Below, piece after piece: positions 1 through 7,988 of a DNA stretch of 64,000 nucleotides. The notes under the pieces are model-generated. The model was given only the letters and a program-made list of their open reading frames with translations. It searched no databases and was not told the DNA's origin. Made by a program: the position numbers and the translations under genes. The stretch is from Chloroherpetonaceae bacterium (lineage in GTDB: Bacteria; Bacteroidota; Chlorobiia; Chlorobiales; Thermochlorobacteraceae): contig JANRJQ010000014.1 in assembly GCA_033763895.1 (NCBI GenBank), positions 132,926 to 196,925 on the forward strand, written 5' to 3'. Positions within the stretch are counted from its first letter, which is position 1; the number at the start of each line of letters is the position of its first letter.

Positions 1-312
1 AAAAAAGGGGATCCAGTATTTAAAGAGTAGAATCTCAGGCGAGCCTTCATAGACTCGGAGTCCAACACTTAGCCACGAAAGTGGGTTAATTGAATCGAGT
101 AAGATTTCTGCTTGTGGGCGTAACTCTTCTTCGGTGGGTGAAGCGAGTTCCTCTTGTGATTTCCCCGGGAAGAAAAGTTTCGGATACTGACGCGAAAAGG
201 TTATGGCTTGAAGGCTATGCCCTCGCTTTTGAAGTTCTTCAAAGAGCAGGGCATTAAAATGTGCGATTCCCCCGCGAAGCGGATAAAATGTACTGATGTA
301 GAAAATTTTCAT
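1..312 (-). CDS. Glycosyltransferase family 4, N-terminal fragment (cut by window edge)
   Basis: The reading frame opens at ATG 312 and stays open to base 1, giving about 104 residues. It starts MKIFYISTFYPLRGGIAHFN, the usual first beta strand and glycine-rich turn of GT-B fold glycosyltransferases with an N-terminal Glyco_transf_4-like domain, followed by the helix ending in KRGHSLQAITF. Such enzymes move a sugar from a nucleotide donor to an acceptor, often a cell-envelope polysaccharide or lipid. The donor-binding C-terminal half lies outside the window, so substrate cannot be judged. It is 53 bp downstream of the comB-like gene on the same strand. The family call is fairly safe; the specific role is unknown. 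Confidence 0.7.
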   Translation of the reverse strand, partial: MKIFYISTFYPLRGGIAHFNALLFEELQKRGHSLQAITFSRQYPKLFFPGKSQEELASPTEEELRPQAEILLDSINPLSWLSVGLRVYEGSPEILLFKYWIPFF

Positions 313-365
313 TTACAGTTTTCCTGCTTTTCGCTGAATAACCCATTCATAATGAGTTTCCCTTT

Positions 366-1148
366 CTAACTCACTCGTTTAAATTTCTTGGTTTCAAGCT
401 TCATCAGCTTTAGTACCCCTTCTTCAAAAATAGGAAGGGCTTGTGAAGAGTCGATTCTTGCAGCATGAGCGATATCTGCGCTAAAGCCAATGCTTGTAAG
501 ATATTTGCCGTGTTCAGAATCTTTCAGTGCCGAAAGCTCATTGCCTCTGTACTTTTCATAGAGAACGCGTGAGGCGCCGGCGGTATCGGTGAGCAAAAAA
601 TTAATTTGGCGTTTATCAGCAATGAGTTTATCGATTAGCAATCCGGCGCAAATGGTGTCTTCAAGCGCGAAGCGGTCATCCCTTCCGGCACAAACGATGA
701 CCAAATGACAATCGGCATATTCTGGTTTAAGGATAAATTCTTTGACGATTGAAATGTTATTAAACCCTGCAATAGCAAGTGCTCGCGCACCTTTCGCCGC
801 AAGCAAGGCCTTCGTTCCGTTTGTGGTTGAAAAAACGAGTGACTTTCCCTTTACGCGTTCTTGAGTGAATTCGCCGGGGGAGTTCCCAAGGTCGAATCCG
901 TCGATCATTTTTCCCAAACGCTCACCGCAAAGAAGCGGATGATCTTTAGAAAAATCATTGCCTAATCCGCCGGTGGCCACTTGTTGTGCATCGGCAACGG
1001 TAAGCACGGGTATGATTTCTTTTGCGCCATTTTGAAGTGCTGCTATCATACTGGAGCTGGCACGGAGCACATCAATGACGACGACGACGCGCTCCGAGAG
1101 ATTTTGCTCTTCAAGCCCAAACGGTGTAAAATATACTTCGATCTTCAT
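366..1148 (-). CDS. comB: ComB-like 2-phosphosulfolactate phosphatase
   Basis: A 260-residue protein of the ComB family (COG2045), a Mg-dependent acid phosphatase that removes phosphate from 2-phospho-3-sulfolactate. Family features visible are the early strand VVVVIDVLRASSS, GERLGKMIDGFDLGNSP near residues 76-92, and the STTNGTKAL turn near residue 107. Length matches the family (about 230-260). The start is 25 bp from the gcvT stop, so the two are likely co-transcribed. In methanogens the enzyme serves coenzyme M synthesis, but many bacteria carry homologues without that pathway, and no other coenzyme M or sulfolactate gene is seen here, so the physiological substrate is uncertain. Family call strong, pathway call weak. 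Confidence 0.85.
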   Translation of the reverse strand: MKIEVYFTPFGLEEQNLSERVVVVIDVLRASSSMIAALQNGAKEIIPVLTVADAQQVATGGLGNDFSKDHPLLCGERLGKMIDGFDLGNSPGEFTQERVKGKSLVFSTTNGTKALLAAKGARALAIAGFNNISIVKEFILKPEYADCHLVIVCAGRDDRFALEDTICAGLLIDKLIADKRQINFLLTDTAGASRVLYEKYRGNELSALKDSEHGKYLTSIGFSADIAHAARIDSSQALPIFEEGVLKLMKLETKKFKRVS

Positions 1149-1173
1149 CTGTTTTTATCGGGGTATCCGTTCT

Positions 1174-2295
1174 TCATTTTGTAGTTTCGTTTGCCGCAGT
1201 TTTTTTGTAAAACGGTGGTTTATGAATTTCTGCTTCCGCCATTTGACCCCGAACTTTAATCATGATACGGTTTCCTAAGGTTGATTCTTCGGGAGTTACA
1301 AATCCGGTCCCAATTGGCACATCGAGCATTGGTGACAGCGTGCCACTTGCAACCGCGCCAATGGTTTCTCCCCTAAGATTGCAAATTTCATAGCCCTGCC
1401 GAGCGACCATTCGCGAAAGCATTTTGAACCCAACTAATTTTTTATTGGGCGTTTTTTTCGAAAGCACGGCCGCTTCTTTACCTAAAAATTCTCCTTTATC
1501 CGGTTTTGTTACCCACCCCAACCCGGCCTCGTAGGGCGTGGTTTGATGGTCGATTTCATGTCCATAGAGCGCAAAGCCCATTTCAAGACGCAAAGTATCT
1601 CGGGCACCCAATCCGATTGGCTTCAATCCAAAATCTTTTCCCTTTTCGAAAAGTACTTGCCAAACCTTTTCGGCATATTGGTTTTCAAAACACAATTCAA
1701 ACCCAATCTCCCCGGTGTACCCGGTTCGGGCAAGTATCATTGGAACGCCGCAGACTTCGGTTTCTTTGAAATGGTAATAGCCAATGTCTTCAAGCGGCTC
1801 ATTTGTGAGGAATTGGAGAAGGTCGGCCGAGCGCGGCCCTTGCAAGGCAAGAAGTGAGAGTTCTTCCGATTGATTGATTAACGCCACATCGGAAGGCTTA
1901 TGCTTCATAAGCCAAGCAAAATCCTTTTCAATGTTGCTTGCATTGACAATAAGCAGATACTTTTCAGATGAAAACGAGTAGATAATTAAATCATCAACAA
2001 CGCCGCCATCGCGCATGCCGGGCTCATTTTCGTAAAGCATGATGGAATATTGCGCTTTTCCGGAAGAAAGCTGATTGATATCGTTGGTGGTTACTTTTTG
2101 CAAAAAGTCTTTTGCGCCTTTACCCGTAACAAGAAATTCTCCCATATGAGAAACATCAAAAACACCGGCGGCCTGACGAACCGCTTTATGCTCAGAAAGA
2201 ATTCCTTCATACTGAACCGGCATCTCAAATCCGCCAAATGAAATCAACTTTGCGCCGGCGGCCTGATGCAAATGATAAAAGGGTGTTCGTTTCAC
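1174..2295 (-). CDS. gcvT: Aminomethyltransferase, glycine cleavage T protein
   Basis: A 373-residue T protein. It takes the aminomethyl group from the lipoyl arm of H protein and transfers the methylene to tetrahydrofolate, releasing ammonia. The N-terminus (MKRTPFYHLHQAAGAKLISF), the VFDVSHMGEF strand, the folate-site stretch with GGVVDDLIIY around residue 97, and YTGEIGFEL around residue 194 are diagnostic. The C-terminal barrel ends with the GTGFV...KVRGQ region. Length is normal. The other glycine cleavage genes (gcvH, gcvP) are not in the window, so the system is split. The leader to the divergent TPR gene (2296-2479) shows no glycine riboswitch-like motif to the eye. Confidence 0.95.
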   Translation of the reverse strand: MKRTPFYHLHQAAGAKLISFGGFEMPVQYEGILSEHKAVRQAAGVFDVSHMGEFLVTGKGAKDFLQKVTTNDINQLSSGKAQYSIMLYENEPGMRDGGVVDDLIIYSFSSEKYLLIVNASNIEKDFAWLMKHKPSDVALINQSEELSLLALQGPRSADLLQFLTNEPLEDIGYYHFKETEVCGVPMILARTGYTGEIGFELCFENQYAEKVWQVLFEKGKDFGLKPIGLGARDTLRLEMGFALYGHEIDHQTTPYEAGLGWVTKPDKGEFLGKEAAVLSKKTPNKKLVGFKMLSRMVARQGYEICNLRGETIGAVASGTLSPMLDVPIGTGFVTPEESTLGNRIMIKVRGQMAEAEIHKPPFYKKTAANETTK

Positions 2296-2479
2296 AAGAA
2301 AGAAATGGTTGGAACAGAAAAAGAATGAAATGAAATCGCTTTAGAATGAATTCGCGAGTTTTTTTCCGAAGAATTTCAAGATACAAAATTTTCTCCTGTG
2401 ATAAACTCCACACGACTTGATTTTGAGAGCACCCTTCAAGACTTGATTCTGTTAGGTTTGTTCATTCAAACTTTTTCAG

Positions 2480-2896
2480 ATGACACACTACGACCAAAAC
2501 ACGATGCCAAACCGATTCGATGCCGCCGAAAGATTCATTCTTTCTGCTCACCGTTACACCTACCGCTCGATGTGGGTTCAAGCGATTGAAGATTATGAAT
2601 CTGCTTTGCGATTAATGCCTACCAATGCGCTGCTTTATCGCGATACAGCCATTGCATATATCAAAATCAATAATATTAAAGAAGCAGATGCCAAGTTTTC
2701 GCGTGGTTTTTTGCTCGCAGTTCGTCAGGCGAAGATTAGCGAAGCCCAATTGATCTTGGATGAATTCACGCGTCATTTTCCGCATTCTTCTTCGATTCAA
2801 AAATTTAGAAACGAACTTCAAAGACTCCAATCTCATGCGGTTGAAGCTGAAATTTGGAGATTAAAATGGGGCGAGGGCTTTTCAAAGCCGGAATAG
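2480..2896 (+). CDS. Small TPR-repeat protein
   Basis: A 138-residue soluble protein with one clear tetratricopeptide-like unit (residues about 33-66: WVQAIEDYESALRLMP then ALLYRDTAIAYIKINNIKEA) and a second degenerate helical pair (about 70-110). No signal peptide or membrane helix is visible. TPR repeats usually bind partner proteins; no partner is evident from the context. It is transcribed divergently from gcvT. An internal ATG at 2504 (MPNRFDAAERF) is an alternative start. Function unknown beyond the fold. Confidence 0.7.
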   Translation: MTHYDQNTMPNRFDAAERFILSAHRYTYRSMWVQAIEDYESALRLMPTNALLYRDTAIAYIKINNIKEADAKFSRGFLLAVRQAKISEAQLILDEFTRHFPHSSSIQKFRNELQRLQSHAVEAEIWRLKWGEGFSKPE

Positions 2897-3005
2897 CGAA
2901 GTTCAATCTATTGTTCGTTTCGTAATTTGTTCGTTTCTTAATGGTCAAGGCCGTTTTGTATCTTCACCTACTCCTGAATTTCACAAAACCAAAAAGTGAC
3001 CGTTC

Positions 3006-3602
3006 ATGCCAGTTAAACCAAAAGCAACGATAAAGAAACGTCCGGCTTCTTCATCAAAAAGTGATTTTATGAAGCGATTTGAAAAAACGCTTCGCACCGT
3101 GCCGGATTTCCCCAAACCGGGCATTCAATTCAAAGACATCACACCAATTCTCCAAAATCCAATCCTTTTTAAAGAGACCTTAGAGGTACTAGCAAAACCT
3201 TATAAGGATAAGCGTATCGATGCTGTTGTTTCCATTGAATCTCGCGGGTTTATCTTTGGTGCAGCGCTTGCCATAAAGCTTGGTGCCGGATTTGTTCCAC
3301 TTCGAAAGCCCAATAAGCTTCCTTATGAAAAGTATCGTGAAGTTTATGCGCTTGAGTATGGAACTGATGCGTTAGAAATTCATATTGATGCCCTCAAAAA
3401 GAAGTCGAGAGTTGTTTTGCATGATGATGTCTTGGCAACCGGGGGAACCGCTGAAGCAGCCGTAAAGCTCATCCAAAGAGCGGGTGGAAAAATTGAAGGG
3501 CTTTGCTTTTTGATTGAGCTTGGCTTTTTGGGCGGAAGAGCGCGACTTTCACATTTGGGAATTGACGCCGATTTGATTCGCTCGCTCCACAAGATCCAAT
3601 AA
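3006..3602 (+). CDS. apt: Adenine phosphoribosyltransferase
   Basis: Converts adenine and PRPP to AMP and pyrophosphate in purine salvage. The body matches the family: VPDFPKPGIQFKDITPIL near residues 31-48, SIESRGFIFGAALA, the FVPLRKPNKLPYE loop, and the PRPP-binding motif VVLHDDVLATGGTAEAA near residues 136-152. As given it has 198 residues with a Lys/Ser-rich 21-residue extension. Starting at the ATG at 3069 would give 177 residues and the normal family N-terminus, so that start deserves preference. No convincing Shine-Dalgarno marks either. It is followed after 3 bp by crcB and likely shares its transcript. Confidence 0.95.
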   Translation: MPVKPKATIKKRPASSSKSDFMKRFEKTLRTVPDFPKPGIQFKDITPILQNPILFKETLEVLAKPYKDKRIDAVVSIESRGFIFGAALAIKLGAGFVPLRKPNKLPYEKYREVYALEYGTDALEIHIDALKKKSRVVLHDDVLATGGTAEAAVKLIQRAGGKIEGLCFLIELGFLGGRARLSHLGIDADLIRSLHKIQ

Positions 3603-3605
3603 TCA

Positions 3606-3983
3606 ATGAAATCATATTTGCTTGTCGGGTTTGGCTCGTTTCTTGGGGGTATCTTTCGATATGGGTTGAGCAATTTTATTCTTACCCGTTTTCCTTCAGC
3701 ATTTCCGTTTGGAACCCTTTCTGTTAATCTCCTCGGATGTTTTGCAATTGGATTTATTTTGGGAATTCTTTCAAAAGCTAATAACGGAAGGGAGTGGCAA
3801 CTTTTTTTAGCGACCGGGGTTTGCGGCGGCTTTACCACTTTCTCTTCATTTTCAAATGAAACTTACGCTTTATTTCAGGATGGACTTTGGACCTCCGCTT
3901 TGTTATATGCAGCTATTAGTTTATTGATTGGGGTACTCGCAACAATTGCCGGCTATGCTTTGGCACGAATATTCACATCATAA
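3606..3983 (+). CDS. crcB: CrcB/Fluc fluoride channel
   Basis: A 125-residue, four-helix membrane protein of the Fluc family, which exports fluoride as a dual-topology dimer. Signatures seen: VGFGSFLGGIFRYG at the N-terminus, GTLSVNLLGCFAIGF in helix 2 (with the conserved Asn) and GVCGGFTTFSSFSNET in helix 3, which carries the phenylalanine-threonine track lining the pore. Length is typical. It starts 3 bp after apt and ends 3 bp before the antiporter gene, so it is the middle gene of an operon. No fluoride riboswitch is possible in the tiny gap. Confidence 0.93.
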   Translation: MKSYLLVGFGSFLGGIFRYGLSNFILTRFPSAFPFGTLSVNLLGCFAIGFILGILSKANNGREWQLFLATGVCGGFTTFSSFSNETYALFQDGLWTSALLYAAISLLIGVLATIAGYALARIFTS

Positions 3984-3986
3984 CTT

Positions 3987-5588
3987 ATGGAAAACCTCTC
4001 GCTAATACTGATTTTATTGGGAATTGCAACGGTGCTTGCGGTTGCAGCCAATCGCATTTCTCTTCCTTTTCCGATTCTCTTGGTACTGGTTGGTGTAGGC
4101 ATTGGTTTCATTCCGAATTTGCCGCACATCGAACTTAACCCCGATATTGTATTTCTTATTTTTCTCCCGCCAATTCTTTATTCGGCGGCGTGGTACACCT
4201 CTTGGCGCGATTTCAAGCAGAACTTAAGACCCATTTCACTTTTAGCTGTTGGATTAGTTTTAACCACGACCACCGCAGTGGCCACAGCGTTGCATTTTGT
4301 TTCTGGAATAGAGTGGAGCATTGGTTTTGTATTGGGCGCAATTGTTTCACCTCCCGACGCCGTAGCCGCAACGGCCATCACACAGCGGCTAAATGTGCCA
4401 AAACGCATCATTACAATCCTTGAAGGGGAGAGTTTGGTGAATGATTCTACCGGCCTTATCGCTTACCGCTTTGCTGTGACTGCTGTCGTAACAGGCTTTT
4501 TTTCATTTTGGAAGGCAACCGCACAATTTTTTTTGGTTGCGATTGGCGGAATCGCGATAGGACTTGCCGTCGCTTATGCTGTGGCGTATTTACACAAGGT
4601 GCTCCGAAATAACCCGACCATCGAAACCAGTTTAACATTATTAACCCCCTTTTCGCTTTATCTCTTAGCTGAAAGTTTGCATGTTTCGGGGGTGCTGGCT
4701 GTTGTTGCTGCAGGGCTTCATCTTACTTGGAAAGCACCACTTCTCTTTTCTTCTCGAACTCGTTTACAAGCGGTTGCCGCGTGGGATACTTTAATTTTTT
4801 TGCTTAATGGATTCATTTTTATTCTTATTGGGTTACAGCTACCCGATATCATGAAAACCATTTCCGGTCAGTATGCACTCCCTGAACTTTTTTTGTATGC
4901 ATTTGCGGTTTGCTTCACCGTAATCATTATCCGGATTGCTTGGGTTTTTCCGGGGGCTTACTTGCCTAGATATTTTTCGAAGCGGATTCGTGAGCGTGAA
5001 ACCACGTTCAATTGGAAATTTGTAACCGTTGTTGCTTGGACAGGTATGCGCGGTATTGTTACACTGGCTGCTGCTCTCGCTTTACCATTAAAAACCGCTT
5101 CAGGAAGCATTTTCCCTCATCGCGATTTAATCATCTTCCTTGCATTTTCAGTCATTCTTGCAACGCTTGTCATCCAAGGGTTTTCATTACCTTATTTGAT
5201 TAAATCACTCAAAATTGACGCTGTTGATGAATCTGAATTGGAAGAAATGCATGCGCGCAGTAGTGCCGCAACTGAAGCCTTGATTCGCATTGAAGAGATG
5301 TATGATTCGGGGTTAATCACGCTTGATATGAAACAGCGACTTCGAATTCGATATGACCTTGCTTTGGCACGCCTTACCTCAAGCCCTGTAATCATTGATG
5401 GCGCTGCTCATGAAAGTTATGCAGAAACCGAAGAACGATTGATTGAGGAAGAACGAAATTTGATTATTCATTTGAGGAATCAAGGCATTATAGGGGATGA
5501 AGCGATGCGCCGAATTGAATATGAACTTGATTTGGAGAGTTCACGCTTGGAGCGAAGTCGGCAATTATGGGATTCAAAATCATATTAA
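3987..5588 (+). CDS. CPA1-type Na+/H+ antiporter
   Basis: A 533-residue cation:proton antiporter of the CPA1/NhaP-like group, acting in the inner membrane in pH and sodium homeostasis. About twelve hydrophobic segments fill residues 5-410. Family motifs include GAIVSPPDAVAATAI near residue 115, EGESLVNDSTGLIAY near residue 145 and WTGMRGIVTLAAALALP near residue 350. The last 120 residues form a charged, helical cytoplasmic tail rich in Glu and Arg, as in YjcE-type antiporters. It follows crcB with 3 bp spacing, so apt, crcB and this gene read as one transcript. Ion preference (Na, K, Li) cannot be told from sequence alone. Confidence 0.92.
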   Translation: MENLSLILILLGIATVLAVAANRISLPFPILLVLVGVGIGFIPNLPHIELNPDIVFLIFLPPILYSAAWYTSWRDFKQNLRPISLLAVGLVLTTTTAVATALHFVSGIEWSIGFVLGAIVSPPDAVAATAITQRLNVPKRIITILEGESLVNDSTGLIAYRFAVTAVVTGFFSFWKATAQFFLVAIGGIAIGLAVAYAVAYLHKVLRNNPTIETSLTLLTPFSLYLLAESLHVSGVLAVVAAGLHLTWKAPLLFSSRTRLQAVAAWDTLIFLLNGFIFILIGLQLPDIMKTISGQYALPELFLYAFAVCFTVIIIRIAWVFPGAYLPRYFSKRIRERETTFNWKFVTVVAWTGMRGIVTLAAALALPLKTASGSIFPHRDLIIFLAFSVILATLVIQGFSLPYLIKSLKIDAVDESELEEMHARSSAATEALIRIEEMYDSGLITLDMKQRLRIRYDLALARLTSSPVIIDGAAHESYAETEERLIEEERNLIIHLRNQGIIGDEAMRRIEYELDLESSRLERSRQLWDSKSY

Positions 5589-5731
5589 ATTTTTCTTAAT
5601 CCCCTTTAATATTACTTTTTAAGTTTGAAATCACTAGTAAAGTTTGTTTATTTCGGTTGTTATAAATGCTCTTTATTTAATTTTCGCCATTTCCTAATCG
5701 GTTTTTAACGATACATTAAACAGCAAAAACT

Positions 5732-6070
5732 ATGGAAGCTCAAAAGGTTGATATGTATTTGATGACCAATTCGAAGTACTTCGAAAGCCATCAATTGCCT
5801 GCGATTCGTCAAAGGCTTTTGGATCTCGATGATTCAAAGTGGGTCATGACACAAAGCCTTGAATTGAAAGACCCGACCATCATTCTGGTTGTTTCGATTC
5901 TTGCCGGCACACTCGGAATCGACCGGTTTCTTATCGGCGATGTCGGTCTAGGAATCGCGAAATTGCTCACTTGCGGCGGCTTAGGCATTTGGGCAATTGT
6001 CGATTTATTTTTGATTATGGGCGCAACCCGCGAGAAAAATATCGAGAACTTTAATCGTACATTGCTCTAA
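5732..6070 (+). CDS. TM2 domain membrane protein
   Basis: A 112-residue protein with a soluble first half (residues 1-45) and a TM2 domain after it: two hydrophobic helices joined by a short polar turn, with the characteristic GTLGIDRFLIGD segment and the LLTCGGLGIWAIVDLFLI second helix. TM2 proteins are small inner-membrane proteins of unknown biochemical role. The neighbouring DUF2752 gene starts 19 bp later on the same strand; in FCB-group bacteria these two families are often adjacent, so a joint function is likely but undefined. Confidence 0.85.
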   Translation: MEAQKVDMYLMTNSKYFESHQLPAIRQRLLDLDDSKWVMTQSLELKDPTIILVVSILAGTLGIDRFLIGDVGLGIAKLLTCGGLGIWAIVDLFLIMGATREKNIENFNRTLL

Positions 6071-6089
6071 GGGGTAGCGGAGAAAAGAA

Positions 6090-6503
6090 ATGCTGAAATC
6101 AACGCGTTCTTTTTACCTTTTTTTCTCCGCTTTTTTACTTTCAGGTTGGATTTGGCTCTTATTTCAATTCTCAACTTTTCCACACTTCCCATCTCATCCC
6201 GTTTGTATTTTTAAACATGTAACGGGCATTCCTTGTCCTTCTTGCGGCGTTACGCGTGCGTTGGAGGCATTTTACCAAGGCGATTATCATTCTGCTTTTC
6301 TGATTAATCCCCTTTTTTTACCCATCTTTTTCGCCCTTCTTTTTTTCCCTTGTTGGATTGTATTTGATTTTATTTCTAAACGCGTTTCTTTTATGAATGC
6401 GTATGACTCCTTTCAAAAGGTTTTCCAAAAACCAATCATTTGGATTCCTTTTTTTGGGTTACTCCTTGTAAACTGGATTTGGAATATTGCCAAAGGCAAT
6501 TGA
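6090..6503 (+). CDS. DUF2752 membrane protein
   Basis: A 137-residue protein with three hydrophobic helices (about 8-28, 70-93, 115-133). The diagnostic DUF2752 core is CIFKHVTGIPCPSCGVTRA, with the CPSCG pair of cysteines followed by a TRA motif, in the loop after helix 1. The cysteine pair suggests metal or redox chemistry at the membrane surface, but no activity is established for the family. It is probably co-transcribed with the TM2 gene upstream. Confidence 0.85.
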   Translation: MLKSTRSFYLFFSAFLLSGWIWLLFQFSTFPHFPSHPVCIFKHVTGIPCPSCGVTRALEAFYQGDYHSAFLINPLFLPIFFALLFFPCWIVFDFISKRVSFMNAYDSFQKVFQKPIIWIPFFGLLLVNWIWNIAKGN

Positions 6504-6552
6504 AGTTCAACCATTAGTTTTTTCATAAGATTTTAAGTCATATTTGTTGAAG

Positions 6553-6972
6553 ATGTCATCGAAAAAGAAAACTTGGGAAGAAAAATTTCACACGCGAATT
6601 GAACCCGAAATCAAGCGGATTGATAAGGCTTTTGCTGATATCCCTGAAAACGGGTTAATGCTCATCGCAACGCCTAAGATCATCGAAGATTATGTTCGTC
6701 AAATTCCGAAGGGAACGGTCGTCTCAATCAAGCAAATGCGCCGTGATTTAGCCGCTGAATATGGCGCTGAATTCACATGCCCCGTAACTACCGGAATTTT
6801 TTTACGGATTGTTTCTGAGGTCAATTATGAGCGTTATCTCTCAACTCAAGATGCCTCTCAAGTCGCTCCATTTTGGCGAGCGATTGAAGCGAAATCTTCA
6901 ATTTTGAAAAAATTGACATTCCCTGTTTCGTTTATTTCCGAATGCCAAACACACGAAGCTTCGGTTTCATAA
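6553..6972 (+). CDS. MGMT-like winged-helix family protein
   Basis: A 139-residue protein resembling the small MGMT-family proteins related to the alkyltransferase DNA-binding domain. The core reads LIATPKIIEDYVRQIPKGTVVSI then RRDLAAEYGAEFTCPVTTGIF; the IPKG...S pattern and the TCPVTTGI segment match that family. There is no canonical PCHRV active site, so it is unlikely to be a suicide alkyltransferase; binding of damaged or specific DNA is the likely role. ATG 6553 is chosen over two in-frame TTG codons just upstream. It stands alone between the DUF2752 gene and a lipoprotein gene. The AlkB-like and Ada-like genes further right may be functionally related. Confidence 0.65.
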   Translation: MSSKKKTWEEKFHTRIEPEIKRIDKAFADIPENGLMLIATPKIIEDYVRQIPKGTVVSIKQMRRDLAAEYGAEFTCPVTTGIFLRIVSEVNYERYLSTQDASQVAPFWRAIEAKSSILKKLTFPVSFISECQTHEASVS

Positions 6973-7031
6973 CACATGACCTCACCGAATTTTATTGCGA
7001 ACTATCTTATTTTTCCTTGATAAGTTTTTGA

Positions 7032-7976
7032 ATGATTTCTATGCGCACTTTTTTGATTTTGTTGCTTTTTTTCTCCCTTCTTTTTTCTAGTTGCCAAACA
7101 ACGATTGTCCCAATTGAGCAACCTTTTTCGACTGAGCTGATAAAGCCTGTTCAGGTTGACTTGAGGGATTCCATAGGTCTTCACGAGCACTATGTTTTAA
7201 GGGCGAATTCAAACCGTCGAAATCAGTTGGTCTTGTTTTTGGGAGGAACTTCAAGTGTCCCAAAACACTATTCCTATCTGTGTGAATTTCTTGTCAATAA
7301 AGGATTTGATGTGATCAGTCTTTCTTATCTCAATAGTGTATCTACGCTGGCATTCAAGGATTTATCGGATTCACTCGCGTTTACACGCTTTCGGGAGGAA
7401 GTTACTTTTGGAACCCCAATTTCTCCGCTTGTTCAAGTTGATTCCCTTAGTTCAATTTATTCCCGTGTATCAAAACTTCTGAACTACCTTATAAAAACAC
7501 ACCCCGAAAGTAATTGGAGTATCTATTTGACTTCCTCCGGCGAAATTGATTGGTCTAAAATTGCCGTTTCAGGACATTCGCAAGGGGCAGGGCATGCCTG
7601 TTTTCTTGGAAAAAAATTTCATGTCCAAAGGGTGGTTATGTTTGCAGGCCCTAATGATTACAGTACTTACTTTAAGCGACCGGCCTCTTGGTTAAGAGCC
7701 CAAGGGCGAACCCCACTTTTTAAACAGTTCTCCATTATTCACCCACAAGATGAGTATGTCCCGTATGAATGGCAACTTGAAAATCTCAAAGGATTGGGAA
7801 TCCTTCGTTCAAATGATTCATTGTTTCAGGCCGCGAATGAAAATTTGCAGCTGATTCGTCATCAAGTGATTTCTGTTGGCTTTAATCTCGGTTCGCCTCA
7901 TGCGGTTCCTGTCGGAAGTCATCCGTCTATGCCGGCAATTTGGTCTTATGTGTTTTTTTCACATCAAAACCCATAA
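7032..7976 (+). CDS. Alpha/beta-hydrolase-like lipoprotein
   Basis: A 314-residue predicted lipoprotein: a hydrophobic leader ends in LLFSSC with the lipobox cysteine near residue 21. The mature part looks like an alpha/beta hydrolase: strand LVLFLGGTSS (oxyanion region), a nucleophile elbow GHSQG with Ser at about 183, an acid candidate Asp at about 240 in HPQDEYVPY and a His candidate at 290 or 297 in SPHAVPVGSHPS. It recalls the BPSS1187-type hydrolase family. Substrate is unknown; it would act in the periplasm or at the outer membrane. ATG 7041 (MRTFLIL) is an equally good start. It converges on the carbamoyltransferase gene. Confidence 0.65.
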   Translation: MISMRTFLILLLFFSLLFSSCQTTIVPIEQPFSTELIKPVQVDLRDSIGLHEHYVLRANSNRRNQLVLFLGGTSSVPKHYSYLCEFLVNKGFDVISLSYLNSVSTLAFKDLSDSLAFTRFREEVTFGTPISPLVQVDSLSSIYSRVSKLLNYLIKTHPESNWSIYLTSSGEIDWSKIAVSGHSQGAGHACFLGKKFHVQRVVMFAGPNDYSTYFKRPASWLRAQGRTPLFKQFSIIHPQDEYVPYEWQLENLKGLGILRSNDSLFQAANENLQLIRHQVISVGFNLGSPHAVPVGSHPSMPAIWSYVFFSHQNP

Positions 7977-7988
7977 GGGGTGATTTTG

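Noticed and set aside
2296-2479. Glycine riboswitch in front of gcvT
   Set aside because: No conserved glycine riboswitch elements seen in the leader.
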